From Clytia hemisphaerica (lineage: Eukaryota; Cnidaria; Hydrozoa; Leptothecata; Clytiidae): a stretch of DNA of 64,000 nt. The translations under genes and the position numbers were made by a program. Where the stretch lies: the NCBI GenBank assembly GCA_902728285.1, contig CACVBU010000605.1, positions 63,403 through 127,402 of the forward strand, in the 5' to 3' direction. The notes beneath the pieces were generated by a model. The model saw nothing but the letters and a program-made list of their open reading frames with translations. It was not told the origin of the DNA and made no database searches. Shown here one piece after another: positions 34,501 to 46,500 of this stretch; position 1 is the first letter of the stretch; each line of letters begins with the position of its first letter.

Positions 34501-37500
34501 AAAGTTTTAACTATGTACTAAGTCAATTCGGAGTTATTACAGTGGATAGGTTTGCAGATAACCTCAATGCAAAAGTGGAGCGATTCAATTCAAGAGAATT
34601 TTGTCCCGGATCATCCGGAGTTAACGCTTTTTCTTATCACTGGGGAAACAATGAAATTAATTGGCTTTGTCCACCAGTACATTTGATTGGAAGAACTATC
34701 TCTCATTTAAAAAACTGCCAAGGAAAAGACATTCTTTTTGTACCTTTATGGCCGTCTGCATACTATTGGCCATTGCTCACTTCAAATGGGAAAGAATTTT
34801 TATTCTCTTGCACTGTATATTGATTTTACAACATAACATTCTTAAGAAATCTCGTATGCTCTTGCAAAATGCTGTTTTTATATCCTTTTTGATGCTTGCA
34901 AGTGATCATATCATTGATGTTTATGAGATCTAGATGACTATGTATCAATGAACTGAAAAACGTTTTATTTCTTTTTTTGACAAACCACTGAACAGATTTA
35001 AAGTTTCAAGACAATTAGGAATTTGAAAATGATGTTTAAAAACTCCGCTGTTTGTCTTTCCTTCCTTGTGTTCACTGCAAGATCTGTCCAATAAACTATG
35101 CGTTATGTGTCTATTATTGTTTGAGATTTGAGAAGAGAAAATAGCTGAGAAGTGTGATTTCCGACGATCGAAGAAAGGTGGAAATCGAGCTTCTCCGCGT
35201 TTTTCGTACGAAATTCTACCATCTTGCGCAGACTGGAACAAACTGCGCATGCGCAATATGCTTTAAAGAAGCTGCTTGTCAGCTTGTCAATCCTCGCTCT
35301 TGCATACGCTTTGAACTAAGTTAAGTTTCACATTCAAGTCTACTGTTATAACATTAATGCTACTTCTGTTTCTTACACGCTCCCGAACCTGGAAAACCTG
35401 TTTATCAATGCTGGGCAACCATGACCCAATGATCGAGATGTTCTACTACTGGAGCGATACCGGGACACAACTATCATTGAGACATACATTCGAATTACAC
35501 AGTTGCAAAATACGTTACATTACAAAAATTCGACACTCTAACGTGGACATTTGAAACCATAAAAGAACTTTATACCAGAAACCAAACTATAAAATGTTTT
35601 GAATTTTTTACGTTATATTTCACATTATAAAGTGGGAGGACCTTTAACCTCCGAAGGTCGGCGATAATGTTTCCTCCAGAATAAACAGCCGCTGGGGGTT
35701 TTACGCTACATGCTTCGTCACAGTACAATTTAATTATTATCAAGTTCTACGTAATTATACACATATTTTCATTTGATGAATTTGAACATGTAAAATTATT
35801 TCAACAATACAAGTATATCACTTTAGAGGATATTAACAATAACCATGCATTCTAAAAAAGTATTTTTTATTATTACTAGCTAGCGTGATGTTAAAATTTA
35901 CACAAATGACCACTGTAATACTTACTGTAACCAATTCTATTTTATAATGTAACGTATATGTATTTCAATACTAAAGGCGTGTTCACTGCAAGATCTATAC
36001 AATAAACTTATGTGTCTATTATTGTTTGAGATTTGAGAAGAGAAAATAGCTGAGAATGAAGAAGGATTCAAGTACAGTGTAGGCATATTTGTTCCTTCCA
36101 TAACATTTGAAATACAGAACTGCTACTCGGTACAAATCAAACAGTCGTTCACCACCCCCTTCTTTGATAGCATCATTGATGGATCGCAAAAATAAATTAT
36201 ATGTAAAAAGAGCCTTTTATGGTATTCCAATTTGTGATTTGTGTTGTCCTTAGTTTCTTCTTCCAAAGTTTCATCTTTTGTTACGGATTCATCTGATCTG
36301 AATAGAAAATGTTTATTGTTATTTTGATTTTTTTTAATTTTAAAATTTTCTATATATGGTTTTTACGTTTTAGTTTATTTTATATTATTGCGCGCGTTTT
36401 ATACTTTCAATAAACACATCTTTTTACTATCTTTTATCTGTGGTGGTGTCTAATTAACACTGCTTGGCCTACCTACACAACCCTATTTCCATCATATAGG
36501 AGGATATTTTCACAAATGGCCGAAATCCTGTGTAGGTCGAAAACTGAGGAACAGATAATGTGTTTTCTTGAAATATTTTTTGACTCATATTGAGTTACTT
36601 CTTTCCATCTTAACTCATATTGAGTTACTTTCTTCCTTAAAGTCATTTTAGATCACTAGTTTTACATTGACGGATTTCTATGTCATCCTATTTTCCTTTT
36701 CTACTCCAACCTGATTGATTTTCTGTGAATGTTCATTCTAGATTTTTGTTGTATTTGTATTGTCTTTTTGTTTTGTGGGTTTTTGTCTTTATTGTTTCCA
36801 TTTTGAGTAGTTAAAGGTTTTATACTTCTAGACTATATATATGGTGAAGATCAGAGATCTGACCTCAAGGAGAGAAAGTGTTGAAAATACTAAATAAAAT
36901 AAAGATGAAACATAAAAAGGCACTAATATTTTTATAATTATACGTTTTTTTTTTTCCATTTTTTTGAATTTTTCTAAATATATAAATGAAACCAATCAAA
37001 CATCCTGTCGAGAAATGAGAATTTTAAGCGAAAAAGAACCAAAAAACCAATAGACATAAAGTTTAAAAAGCCAAACAGAAAGACCCAAACACCAAAAACC
37101 ACTCAAAAACCCAACCAATGCAATCTGGAGACTTGCGACAGGCGCAGCATGTTTTAAGGACGTCCAACACACAGCCTCCCCCAGATTCCATAACCCTGAA
37201 CCGACCCGCAGTCCAAACAAACTAACAACCATAGAAAAATAAACAAAAACTCCCACACAAATACAAAGAAACAAAAAAGGGTAAACAACAGACAAGAACA
37301 AGACAAACGACAAAATACAAGTATCAAAAAACACAAATTTTCAAAAAGTAGGCCCAGAACCCGATTCGACACCTAAAGTCCGTGCAGCCGTCTGTACGGG
37401 AAAGGACGAAAGAGAAAGTGACTGAGAAAACTAACATACAATACATAATATTAAAAAAAAAAACAAAAAAAAAACAAAAAAAAAAATGTTTCAATTTTTC

Positions 37501-40500
37501 AAAAATGCAGTTGCGCTAAAAAACCATTTAAGGGCCCCCCCAGCGGTTTGCGTGAATGCGTGAATGGGCTTTTTGGTTGCGTGAATGCGTGAAAATCGAA
37601 AAAAAATTGCGTGAATGCGTGAATTGAAAAAACTTGCGTGAACGTGAAAATCCATATTTCTATTGCGTGAATGCGTGAATCTGCCCTGTTCTTTGCGTGG
37701 ACGCGTGAATTTTTCCTTTTCACAGTTTGTAGAAAACCCCAAGGTGCGCACCTATTCCAAATTCAAGGGATGCCAGGTGAAGGTGTACAAAAAAATCAGC
37801 AACTTTCAAATTCTCTATTTTATAAAACGATTCATGATTTAGATGCACTTTCTAGCAATCTAGACACCTTAAATTTCCAGATTTTTTCGCTCGGGCCAAA
37901 CATTGGTATTGGCCCTCGAATCTTAAATAACTCTAATCCCCCCGTGTTTGTTTCAGATAAAACCATGGTTATGCATGATGACTGATCCAGGACCAGGGCC
38001 AGGGCCAGAGTCACTGGGGGCAGGAGGCGGCCATGACTTCACCACGATTTTGCAAATAAAAAGAAACTTATTTCAAAGAAATTTTTACCCATGATGTAGA
38101 CTTTTGATAACCTGATTTCTTGGCAAAATTAATCTGAAATGGAGTCGTATTTAAGCACATCAGAGAGTTAAAATAGAAATTTTCTCCTGTCGGCGCAAAA
38201 CATGGTTGCGCCTCCTTAGTCACGATGTTTTCGGCCCCTCCACGTTAGGAAATTAATTCGCGAGCCCTGATTAAAACCTTTCTTTTTAATTTTTTTTGAT
38301 CGCTTTGCTCGCAACAAATGTTCATTCTTTTACTTCATTTTACAAGCTATCAAGCGATCGTACCTTGCCTCTAACGAATTTTGACTACATTCTTTTTCAA
38401 TGGTGTTAAAGAGAGCATTTTTAGCCGAACGCGAGTGACAAAAATACAAAAATTTCCTCTCTACGTAAACCATGATTGCGCCTCATTACCCCTGAGCTAA
38501 GCATCATGGTGTCATACTCGAGTTTGTTGACCTATTTTTGATAATGTTTAAGCTATTTTTTGTACAAAAATTTGCCTGCGGCGCATATCTTTTCACTTAC
38601 TATCGCGATACGTTAACTGCAGGAGCTTCACCTTTTCCAAACGATCGTGACAAGTTAGAAGAATCAAATATTTTGCGTGATGGCATGTGATTAAAGTTGA
38701 AAAATTACGTAACGCTTTTTGGGGGCTTCTTATGACGCTACCAAACACGGTGTTTTATAGTCAGTTCTACAGGAAAAAATCACTACTGAGTTAAGTTTTT
38801 CTCAAGTGCATGACCAGATCCGGTCGAATAATATCTCGAGTACAGCCTTATCATACTTTTTTATGCAAATCGAACGTTTTACTCCATAATGGCGGAAATT
38901 ACGTAAATTACGTAACTTAGCGAAATGTGAAAGACCTCTATTTTTGGCATTTTACCCGATTTGTTCCGAAAATTTCCCCGATTTCCCAAAAAATTGGGTT
39001 TGCGTGAATTTCGACAAAAACTTGCGTGAATGCGTGAATTGCGAAAATTTTTTGCGTGAATGCGTGAAATTTGGGTCCGCTGGGGGGGCCTCATTTAAAG
39101 ACTCCCCGAATTTCATAAAAAATATATATATAGTATGTATAGTGAAGATATGTAATATCTGTCATTTTAGAAAAAGAAAAGTATTGATATATAAATAACT
39201 CAAACTGATATAAACGAAAAAAAGTTAAGAATATTTTTGTTAATTGTGTATATTTACGATTTTTTTGGTATTTTTAATCTTTTAATCATTCCGAAACAGA
39301 GGGTAATTTAGCAAAAAGTTAAAGGGAATTTAAATGGTGGTATGTGAAAGAAAAACCTAATCCAAATGAAGATAGAAGAAAAGTAATAGTGGAGAAACAA
39401 TGAATTGCAAAAAACTTTTTTGATAAACACACTTCCGTACAATCATTTACACAAGTTCATCAAAATACATATAAAATGGGGACAAATACAAAAGCAAACA
39501 CATCAAATGAATTAAAAAAAGATACAAACACAAAACAAAACCCGAAGTCCCAGACTTGTGACTGGCATAGTGACTTTCCACGTGTTTAAGGGCCCACACT
39601 CAGTCGCCTTCGGAAAACATAATAGAAAAAGGAACTGACCAGAAGCTTCCAAACAAATAACAGACAAAAACAGACACTACAAATCTCGTCTGGCTTTCTT
39701 TTTACAACAAAATACAGTACAAAAGGGCAGAAAGACGTACACTACAGGTGAAACAAACATTTGTAACAAACACAATCTCACACAAAAATGGAAAAAAATC
39801 ACACGAAAATAGTCCAATGGCCAAGTAGCAATTTTAAAGGCCACCTTGACATCGAGTACATATGGGTTTTTATTGCATTTCCTATTACTATGGTATATAC
39901 CGGGTGCGCCACAAAAAAGTTTCTCTCTTTAAAACTAATTTTCTAGAAATCTAAAGATTTTAAAATAACCATTCCTACTTAACTGGAAAGAAGAAAGATA
40001 AACTTAAATTTTGATGGGTCATTTATTAAATTCGATTCATTAGATCAAAAGTTACGCTCAATTGAATAAAAAAGTTACTTTCTGAAATTGTTAAAAAAAC
40101 ATTAAAAATCGACCTATCAAATTAAACAGAAGCATAATTACATGATACATCACTATCTTAGTTTCAGCCATTAAAAATGATAATTAGCTGTCTAAATGAC
40201 CTTTTGTTGTGTAAAGGAAAGTTGAATTTCAATAAAAGGCAGAAAATTCGTCGAAAAAGGCAAAAAAATCTGGTAAAATTCATGAAAATACATAAAATAT
40301 TGGTTTCGAGGTAGTTCCAGCCTTAAATAGACTTTATCCACTAAAACCGAAAATCGGAGGAAAATTTCGGTAAAAGTAAATTAAAGTGATTTTGATGAAG
40401 ATTTTAAACCCTTTTGGCCTTTCAGTTTCGAAATTTTATGTGTTTGATCACTGAAAATGCTTTTAATCATGTAAAGGCTATTGCGATTGCCAATTTTATA

Positions 40501-43500
40501 TAAAAATTTGATAGGTCGATTTTCAACGTTTTCGAGCACTTTCAGAAAGTAACTTTTTTATTCAATTGAGCATAACTTTTGATCTAATGAATCGAATTTG
40601 ATAAATGACGCATCAAAGTTTAAGTTTATCTTTCTTCTTTCCAGTAAAATAGGAATGGTTCTTTTAAAATCTTTAGATTTCTAGAAAATTAGTTTTAAAG
40701 AGAGAAACTTTTTTGTGGCGCACCCGGTACTAAGTCTAAAAAGCCAAACTTGCCCTCCCCTACTTTTGGGGAAAATTTTTTACATGGTTTTTAAGGAATG
40801 ACATAAAAAATGTCAAAAAATCGTGAAAACAAAACAAAAAATGGTCCAAACATAGTCAAGTTTATACTCGTTTGAAAGATATTTTTATGTAGATTGCGAT
40901 GATAATGATCCTAGAAGTTTCCGTATATATAAATATCTTATTACAAGGAAAAATTCATAGGCCTTTAGAAATTTTAGATCTTATCCCGCACCAGTAAGAT
41001 TCTCGCCATTTCCTTGGTTGAAAGACATCACGTGGAGGTGGGATATAAACCGTATCCTGTCTCCCTCGCGTTCGATTGAGAAAAAAAAGAAGACATTGCA
41101 TATTGACGAATGCACTTTCGAATGTTTTGATCGTCAATATTCGAATGTTTTGTTTTGAAAAGACAGGAAAAATTAAACAAGGGGACTAAGACATGAAATT
41201 GTAGTGATTGAGAATGTTTGTGTCAATAAGATGCGGAAAATTTAGTTTTTTTAATTTTACTTTTCTTGGGTTGATATGGATTTGGCACGACTTTCAATTG
41301 TGATGCTATAAAATCCCTTTAAAATGTCACTTTCACATATCCCGCTTTTCAGTTTCAGTAAAAATGCTATAAATGAAAGAAAAATAGTTGGTCATGGAAT
41401 CTCCACAAACATGTGCATTTCAGAGCATCTTGACAACTTGTTCAAAGGGTGAAAAAGTGTTTTATGAAAAGCCTTTGTCACAGCATCAAATCACTGTTGT
41501 GCTTGAAGCAACCAAGAAAAGAAAGGATGGCTTTGCGGTTAATTTCAACAACATCAATTCGCCATTAAACTATCATACAAGCTTTTACGTACATATACTT
41601 CAAAATCGAAACTTGAGAAGTGTGTTGCTAAAAGAAAATCGGAAGACCAATCTACTGCATGTACAGCAGCAAAAAAGAAATTACGGAGCAAGTGAGTAGA
41701 TTCTTAAACTTTATTTCAAAATCATATCTCTATCTAGAGTTCTAGGTGAGTTCTGTTGATGATTGATTGTGATTTTTTCTTTCAATAGCTCTGCCGAAGA
41801 TAATTTTGACTACAACGAGTGCTGTATCTTTTGTGCAAAGAAATGCTTGGTTAAACCTGATGAAAAGCATCCTGATCGATTTGAAAAGAACCGTGGTTAC
41901 CTTTGCAGAACCGCCGATAGAGGAAAAGCTTCCACGTTCAAGGAAGTACTTGAAAAGGTATCTTTTAATTGTTTATGTTTGATATACTAGTGTATATGTA
42001 TAAGAATTGCGAAGCGATCCAGGCAAGTCACTCGATTCGCAAGTTGCAAGCAAAATATTTAAATCAAAAGGGTCATAGATTTGAAATAGATAATTGATTC
42101 GTAAATGTAAGACCGAACTCTTTAGGGATTTATTCAGAAACTTACGACGTTTACTTCTACAAATTCGAGGAAAGTTATACAATTTTTTTAATGAATCGTT
42201 AAAAATATTCCTTTAATCAATTATTGTCTTCTCTACTCTCTGAGAATATTCAATGAAAAGTTCATTCATCGTTTTTACTCGGTAAAGTTTGTCAACCTTA
42301 AACCTTAAGTCCGGGCTTTAAGTATTTTTAATTGTTAGTTTTTGTTTTGACTCGTTTTACTTCCGGTTTCGAATTCCTTGTGTTCGAAATCGAACTTTCA
42401 AATCTTTCTAATTTCTAAATTCGAACGTTCGAATAAAAACATTCGAAAACTTTTTCCAAATTGCAATTTTTTGTAAACACCCCTTTACTTAACAAAAGAA
42501 CTAACATAACACCCCTCTATGTCACAGATGCGCAGGGAAACTTCGCAAATTTTTTTCCCCGGAGGAAAAATACCCTGGAATTTCATCCCCACTCATAATT
42601 CAATTTTAAAAGATTGGAGTCCAAAACCATCCCACTGGATTTTGGAACAGAAGAATTTCTATCCCCACTAGGATTTTAATAGGAATTTTTATCCCTACTA
42701 TAGAGCCCCTAAGGAAAAAGATTCCACCGGGCTGTGAGACTGGGGTGTGGACTAGTTACAGTAAACAAAAAAGTTTCAATAAAAGTCTTTGATCTGCGCC
42801 AAATAATTTTGTATCATTAAAAGGCTTTATATTTTGAAAAATGACCCCCCTCCAACTAGCCTATTCAAAAAGTCCCCCCTTGCAGAGAGCCCAGAGGAGC
42901 AACAAAATTAAACAAACTTTAAACACCACCATCTCGCTCGATAAACCATCGAGACAGTATAGGACAAATACAAAGGATTTCAAGACTAGAATTTAATGGA
43001 AATAAGTTAACTTATGCAATTTCAATATTCAGAATTACAATAACCATGCCTAATTAGGAGTATCATTGCATCATAAATTCTGAAAAATGTAACAAAGTTC
43101 TGAAATTATATTAAAACTATTATATAGGGCTGTAAAATCCTGATATGAAAATAAAGAAAATTCAGATAAAAAGAACTGAGATCAAAAAGCTGAGATTAAG
43201 AAAGAATTCTCCAACGGTTCTAGTCTAACTCAGGAAAGCATCTAAATTTTCCTAGCTGTGTATTTTTTCAAAGTTGGCAAATCTAAAGGCTCTTAATCTT
43301 AAGTCTGCTAGGCTACGTCATATCTTCCTTCGTTTCGAGCGTAAAACTCTTACTCTTGTAACACAGAAATTTTAAACAGTTAAAGTGCATCATAAAAATA
43401 ATGTCAAGTTTTGTCGATGTATTTTGACATTTTACAAGTCATTACCATTACCAATAATGAAATCCTTTGTAATACAATCACATGTTATTGTTCTATTTCT

Positions 43501-46500
43501 CTCTGACCACTAATGCGTATTCATAAACAACAAACAACAACCACATGGATGTGGCCACATCATCGAGGGTTTGCCAAGCTAAAATTTCAAAAACAAAGAC
43601 AAATGAACAGTTCTCCTTCCACTGAATGAGGGGTGAAATAAATTCTTCCAGGCTAGCCATATATCCAAAATATTTTTCTTCCCATTTCAAAACATACGAA
43701 AAGTCCGAATTCGTGTTGTGCTAAAAGGAATGGTTTTCCAACCATATTTATACAGTTCATTTTTCAGCATTGATCCTCTTCTTACAAAGAAGCAACAACT
43801 CTGTTGAGCCTTGTCTGTTGATGAAAGAATAAAAATTCCATCTTCTTTCTTCTCATTCCGCAAGTTCATGGTTCAGCTGCCTTCTTCGTTTCTTTTCAAG
43901 CACCACCTCTTTTTCTGTTTTTCTTTTCAAAACACCAACGTCTCTTTTCAAAACACCAACGTCTCTTTTCAAAACAACAATGTTTTTGTAACATTCGAAT
44001 TTGGAAAAGTTCGAAAGCCTTTGCTCGAGTCAGTGCAATGACTTCTTAAAAAATGAGCGCCATTTGAGCGTTTTGAACGCTTCTTGAACGCGCTGATTTT
44101 CCGATCTCTTCTTTAGATATTCTAATTTAAACCTTAGGGAGATAAAAACAAGGCTTATCTAGTAGCGGCGACCGCGTGTATTATCCCGTAGCTTTTAAGA
44201 ATTGGTATATTTAAACGCCCGAGGCGACACTATTTGAAAAAAACGAATTTAACCATCCGTAATTCCAGGTATCTCCGCCGCGATTCTAGGTTTGATCTAA
44301 GGAAGGGCGGATGGCTTCCTCAATTATTTCTGGGTTTGAAAGATTGGATATATTTAGTAATTTTTCATTTGCGCTCCCCAGCGTAGGTGAGATTTAAAGG
44401 TACATATACACGATAGCAAAACTGCTTCGCTCATGTATATTCGCTTCGCAAAAATGTTAAGCATAGATAAAATATCTAGCTAGAAACGTTTTAAAAGCGT
44501 TAATAAAGGAAATCAAACGGAAAAAACCAGCTATTATAAAATTCCAATACATTCTAATAGCAACCACCTTTATTTTAGGTATGTGACGAGAGAGCAGATA
44601 TTAAAGCAGATAAAGTCCGCATTCGCTTACAAGGTGCCTTGTCCGATATTCATGCTGTCAATGGAAGGTATGTAGTTGCTTTTTGTTATTTTGTTAGCTC
44701 TCCAGCACTGCAATTTTTCTCATTATATTAACTTAGCCACTTACTTTCTCAAAACTGTCCAATCAGAATAAAAATCTTTTTTTTTTCAATTTCTATATTG
44801 TTTTTTTTAGGTACCACAAAAATTGCTATCGTGATTTCGCGAACAGAAGAAAAATAGAATCTGCCAAAAATCAAGCAGTGACAAAGATCCATTTAACTAC
44901 CTCTTGAGAAGTATGAGGAGTGAAGACGAGAAAGTATGGACTTCAAAAGAGCTGCTCGGGTGAAACAAGGCATGTCCCAAATATATTTTGCGTGGCGCGC
45001 ACCGCTTCCAAGTATTCCTTAACGTTCATATATAGCTCAAAAGAATCATATCAACGAGCGGATTTCAAAAAGTGCTGGGTCAAAAATTTGCATTAAACCA
45101 ATCTTGATTGATTTTGACGTTATAAAATACATCGAAAAAACACGTCATAAGTAAGATTCAAATGACGTCATTATTGAAAAACAGCGATAACTTCAATTTC
45201 ATTAATGCAATCAACACCAAATTTTGACTGGATTTGTAAATTAATGATTCTGAAATATTTGTTCAAAAATGTTCAGAAAATTTAAATGACGTCATTTGTT
45301 GTCGGGAAAAATTAAAATACGTCAAAAAATGCTGACGTCATCATTATTTTTCAAATTTTTTTTCATGAAATATTTTAGAATCGTTAATTTACATCTTCAG
45401 TCAAAATTTTGCTTTGATTGTAGTAAGTCAATCGAAATTATCGCCTTTTTTTAATAATGACGTCATTTAAATTGTCTTTTTGACGTCTTTTTTCGATGTA
45501 TTTTATAACGTCAAAATCAGTTTTTGGCCGATATCTTGAGATTGGCTTGATGTAAATTTTTGACCCAGCACTTTTCGAAATCCCCTTGTTGATACGATTC
45601 TTTTGGGCTATATATGAAAGTTAATGAATAATGGGAAGCGGTGTGCGTCACGCAAAATATATTTGGGACATGCCTTGTTTCACCCGAGTTTGATGAACGC
45701 ATACAGAAACAAAGGAGGATCTGAAACAAATAGTACCCGACTTGTTGATCGCATAAAGGAAAAGATGAACGATGAAATTTATTGCTTCAAAGCTCCTGGA
45801 CTATCTACGATCATAATGCACAAACGCAAAGCATCCACTATTCTTGAGCTTGTTTCAGCAAATGAAGAAGAAGAGGAATTCCTTGAAATCTCCAAGATAT
45901 CCAAGAAAGTGAAAGGCGAGTTGAAAAACATGACAGGTATTAAGGAGAATTACCCTGTGCTCGATGAAAAGACAATCGAAGAATCAATCATACCAACGAG
46001 ACGAGACGAAATTCTTGTGGGAATATCTCCAGACTTTGCAACAAACCGACTGGCTACTGCTGTTATTAGTAATATTGTGACTTACATAGCTACTAGCAAA
46101 GTCTCAATGTTACAGGTTGCACTTGGACTATTTCTGAAAGAACAGAAAATTATAAATTGTTTTCAAGAGTTGGGGGTGTCTTCCTCGTATATGACGAAGT
46201 GAGGAGATTCAAAATATCAGCTGCCCATTACGCTAGCAAAGATGAAAATGTAAAACTTAACGCTAAGGATGGGCTAGTTCAAGGATCGTCGGACAACTTT
46301 GATGCTAATCTCTCAACCCAGAATGGCTTAAAACAAACGCACTCCCTGGCAACAGTGATTCTTCAAAACTCAAATTCCAAGCAAGAGACAAAAAGAGACC
46401 CGATACCTCGACTTGACAAAAAAGAACTCTCTTCAGTACAGATCCAAGAACCAAAAACTCAAATCTTCAAAGGAGAGAAGAAACCCCCAATGCCAAATGA

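Larger units (their letters stand above)
32062..36056 (+). mobile_element. PAT-like tyrosine-recombinase retrotransposon, defective
   Basis: A 4.0-kb element with split direct repeats in the order A1 (32062-32230), gag, pol, B1 (35068-35151), A2 (35152-35320), B2 (35979-36056). B1 abuts A2 exactly, reproducing the circle junction that B2 and A1 would form. No target duplication is present, as expected for this class. Pol has DIRS-order reverse transcriptase, RNase H and methyltransferase-like parts. No tyrosine recombinase ORF remains and the RT has an internal deletion, so the copy is non-autonomous. Its removal joins host codons in frame. Confidence 0.85.

Noticed and set aside
36996-37372. 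Hydrophobic minus-strand ORFs resembling a membrane protein
   Set aside because: The antisense of an A/C-rich tract always yields Phe/Val/Leu/Cys-rich peptides; no start context, splice signal or family pattern.
45624-45688. N-terminal 22 codons of the ORF 45624-46202
   Set aside because: They lie in the terminal repeat of the MITE; the real coding sequence joins from the exon left of the insertion.
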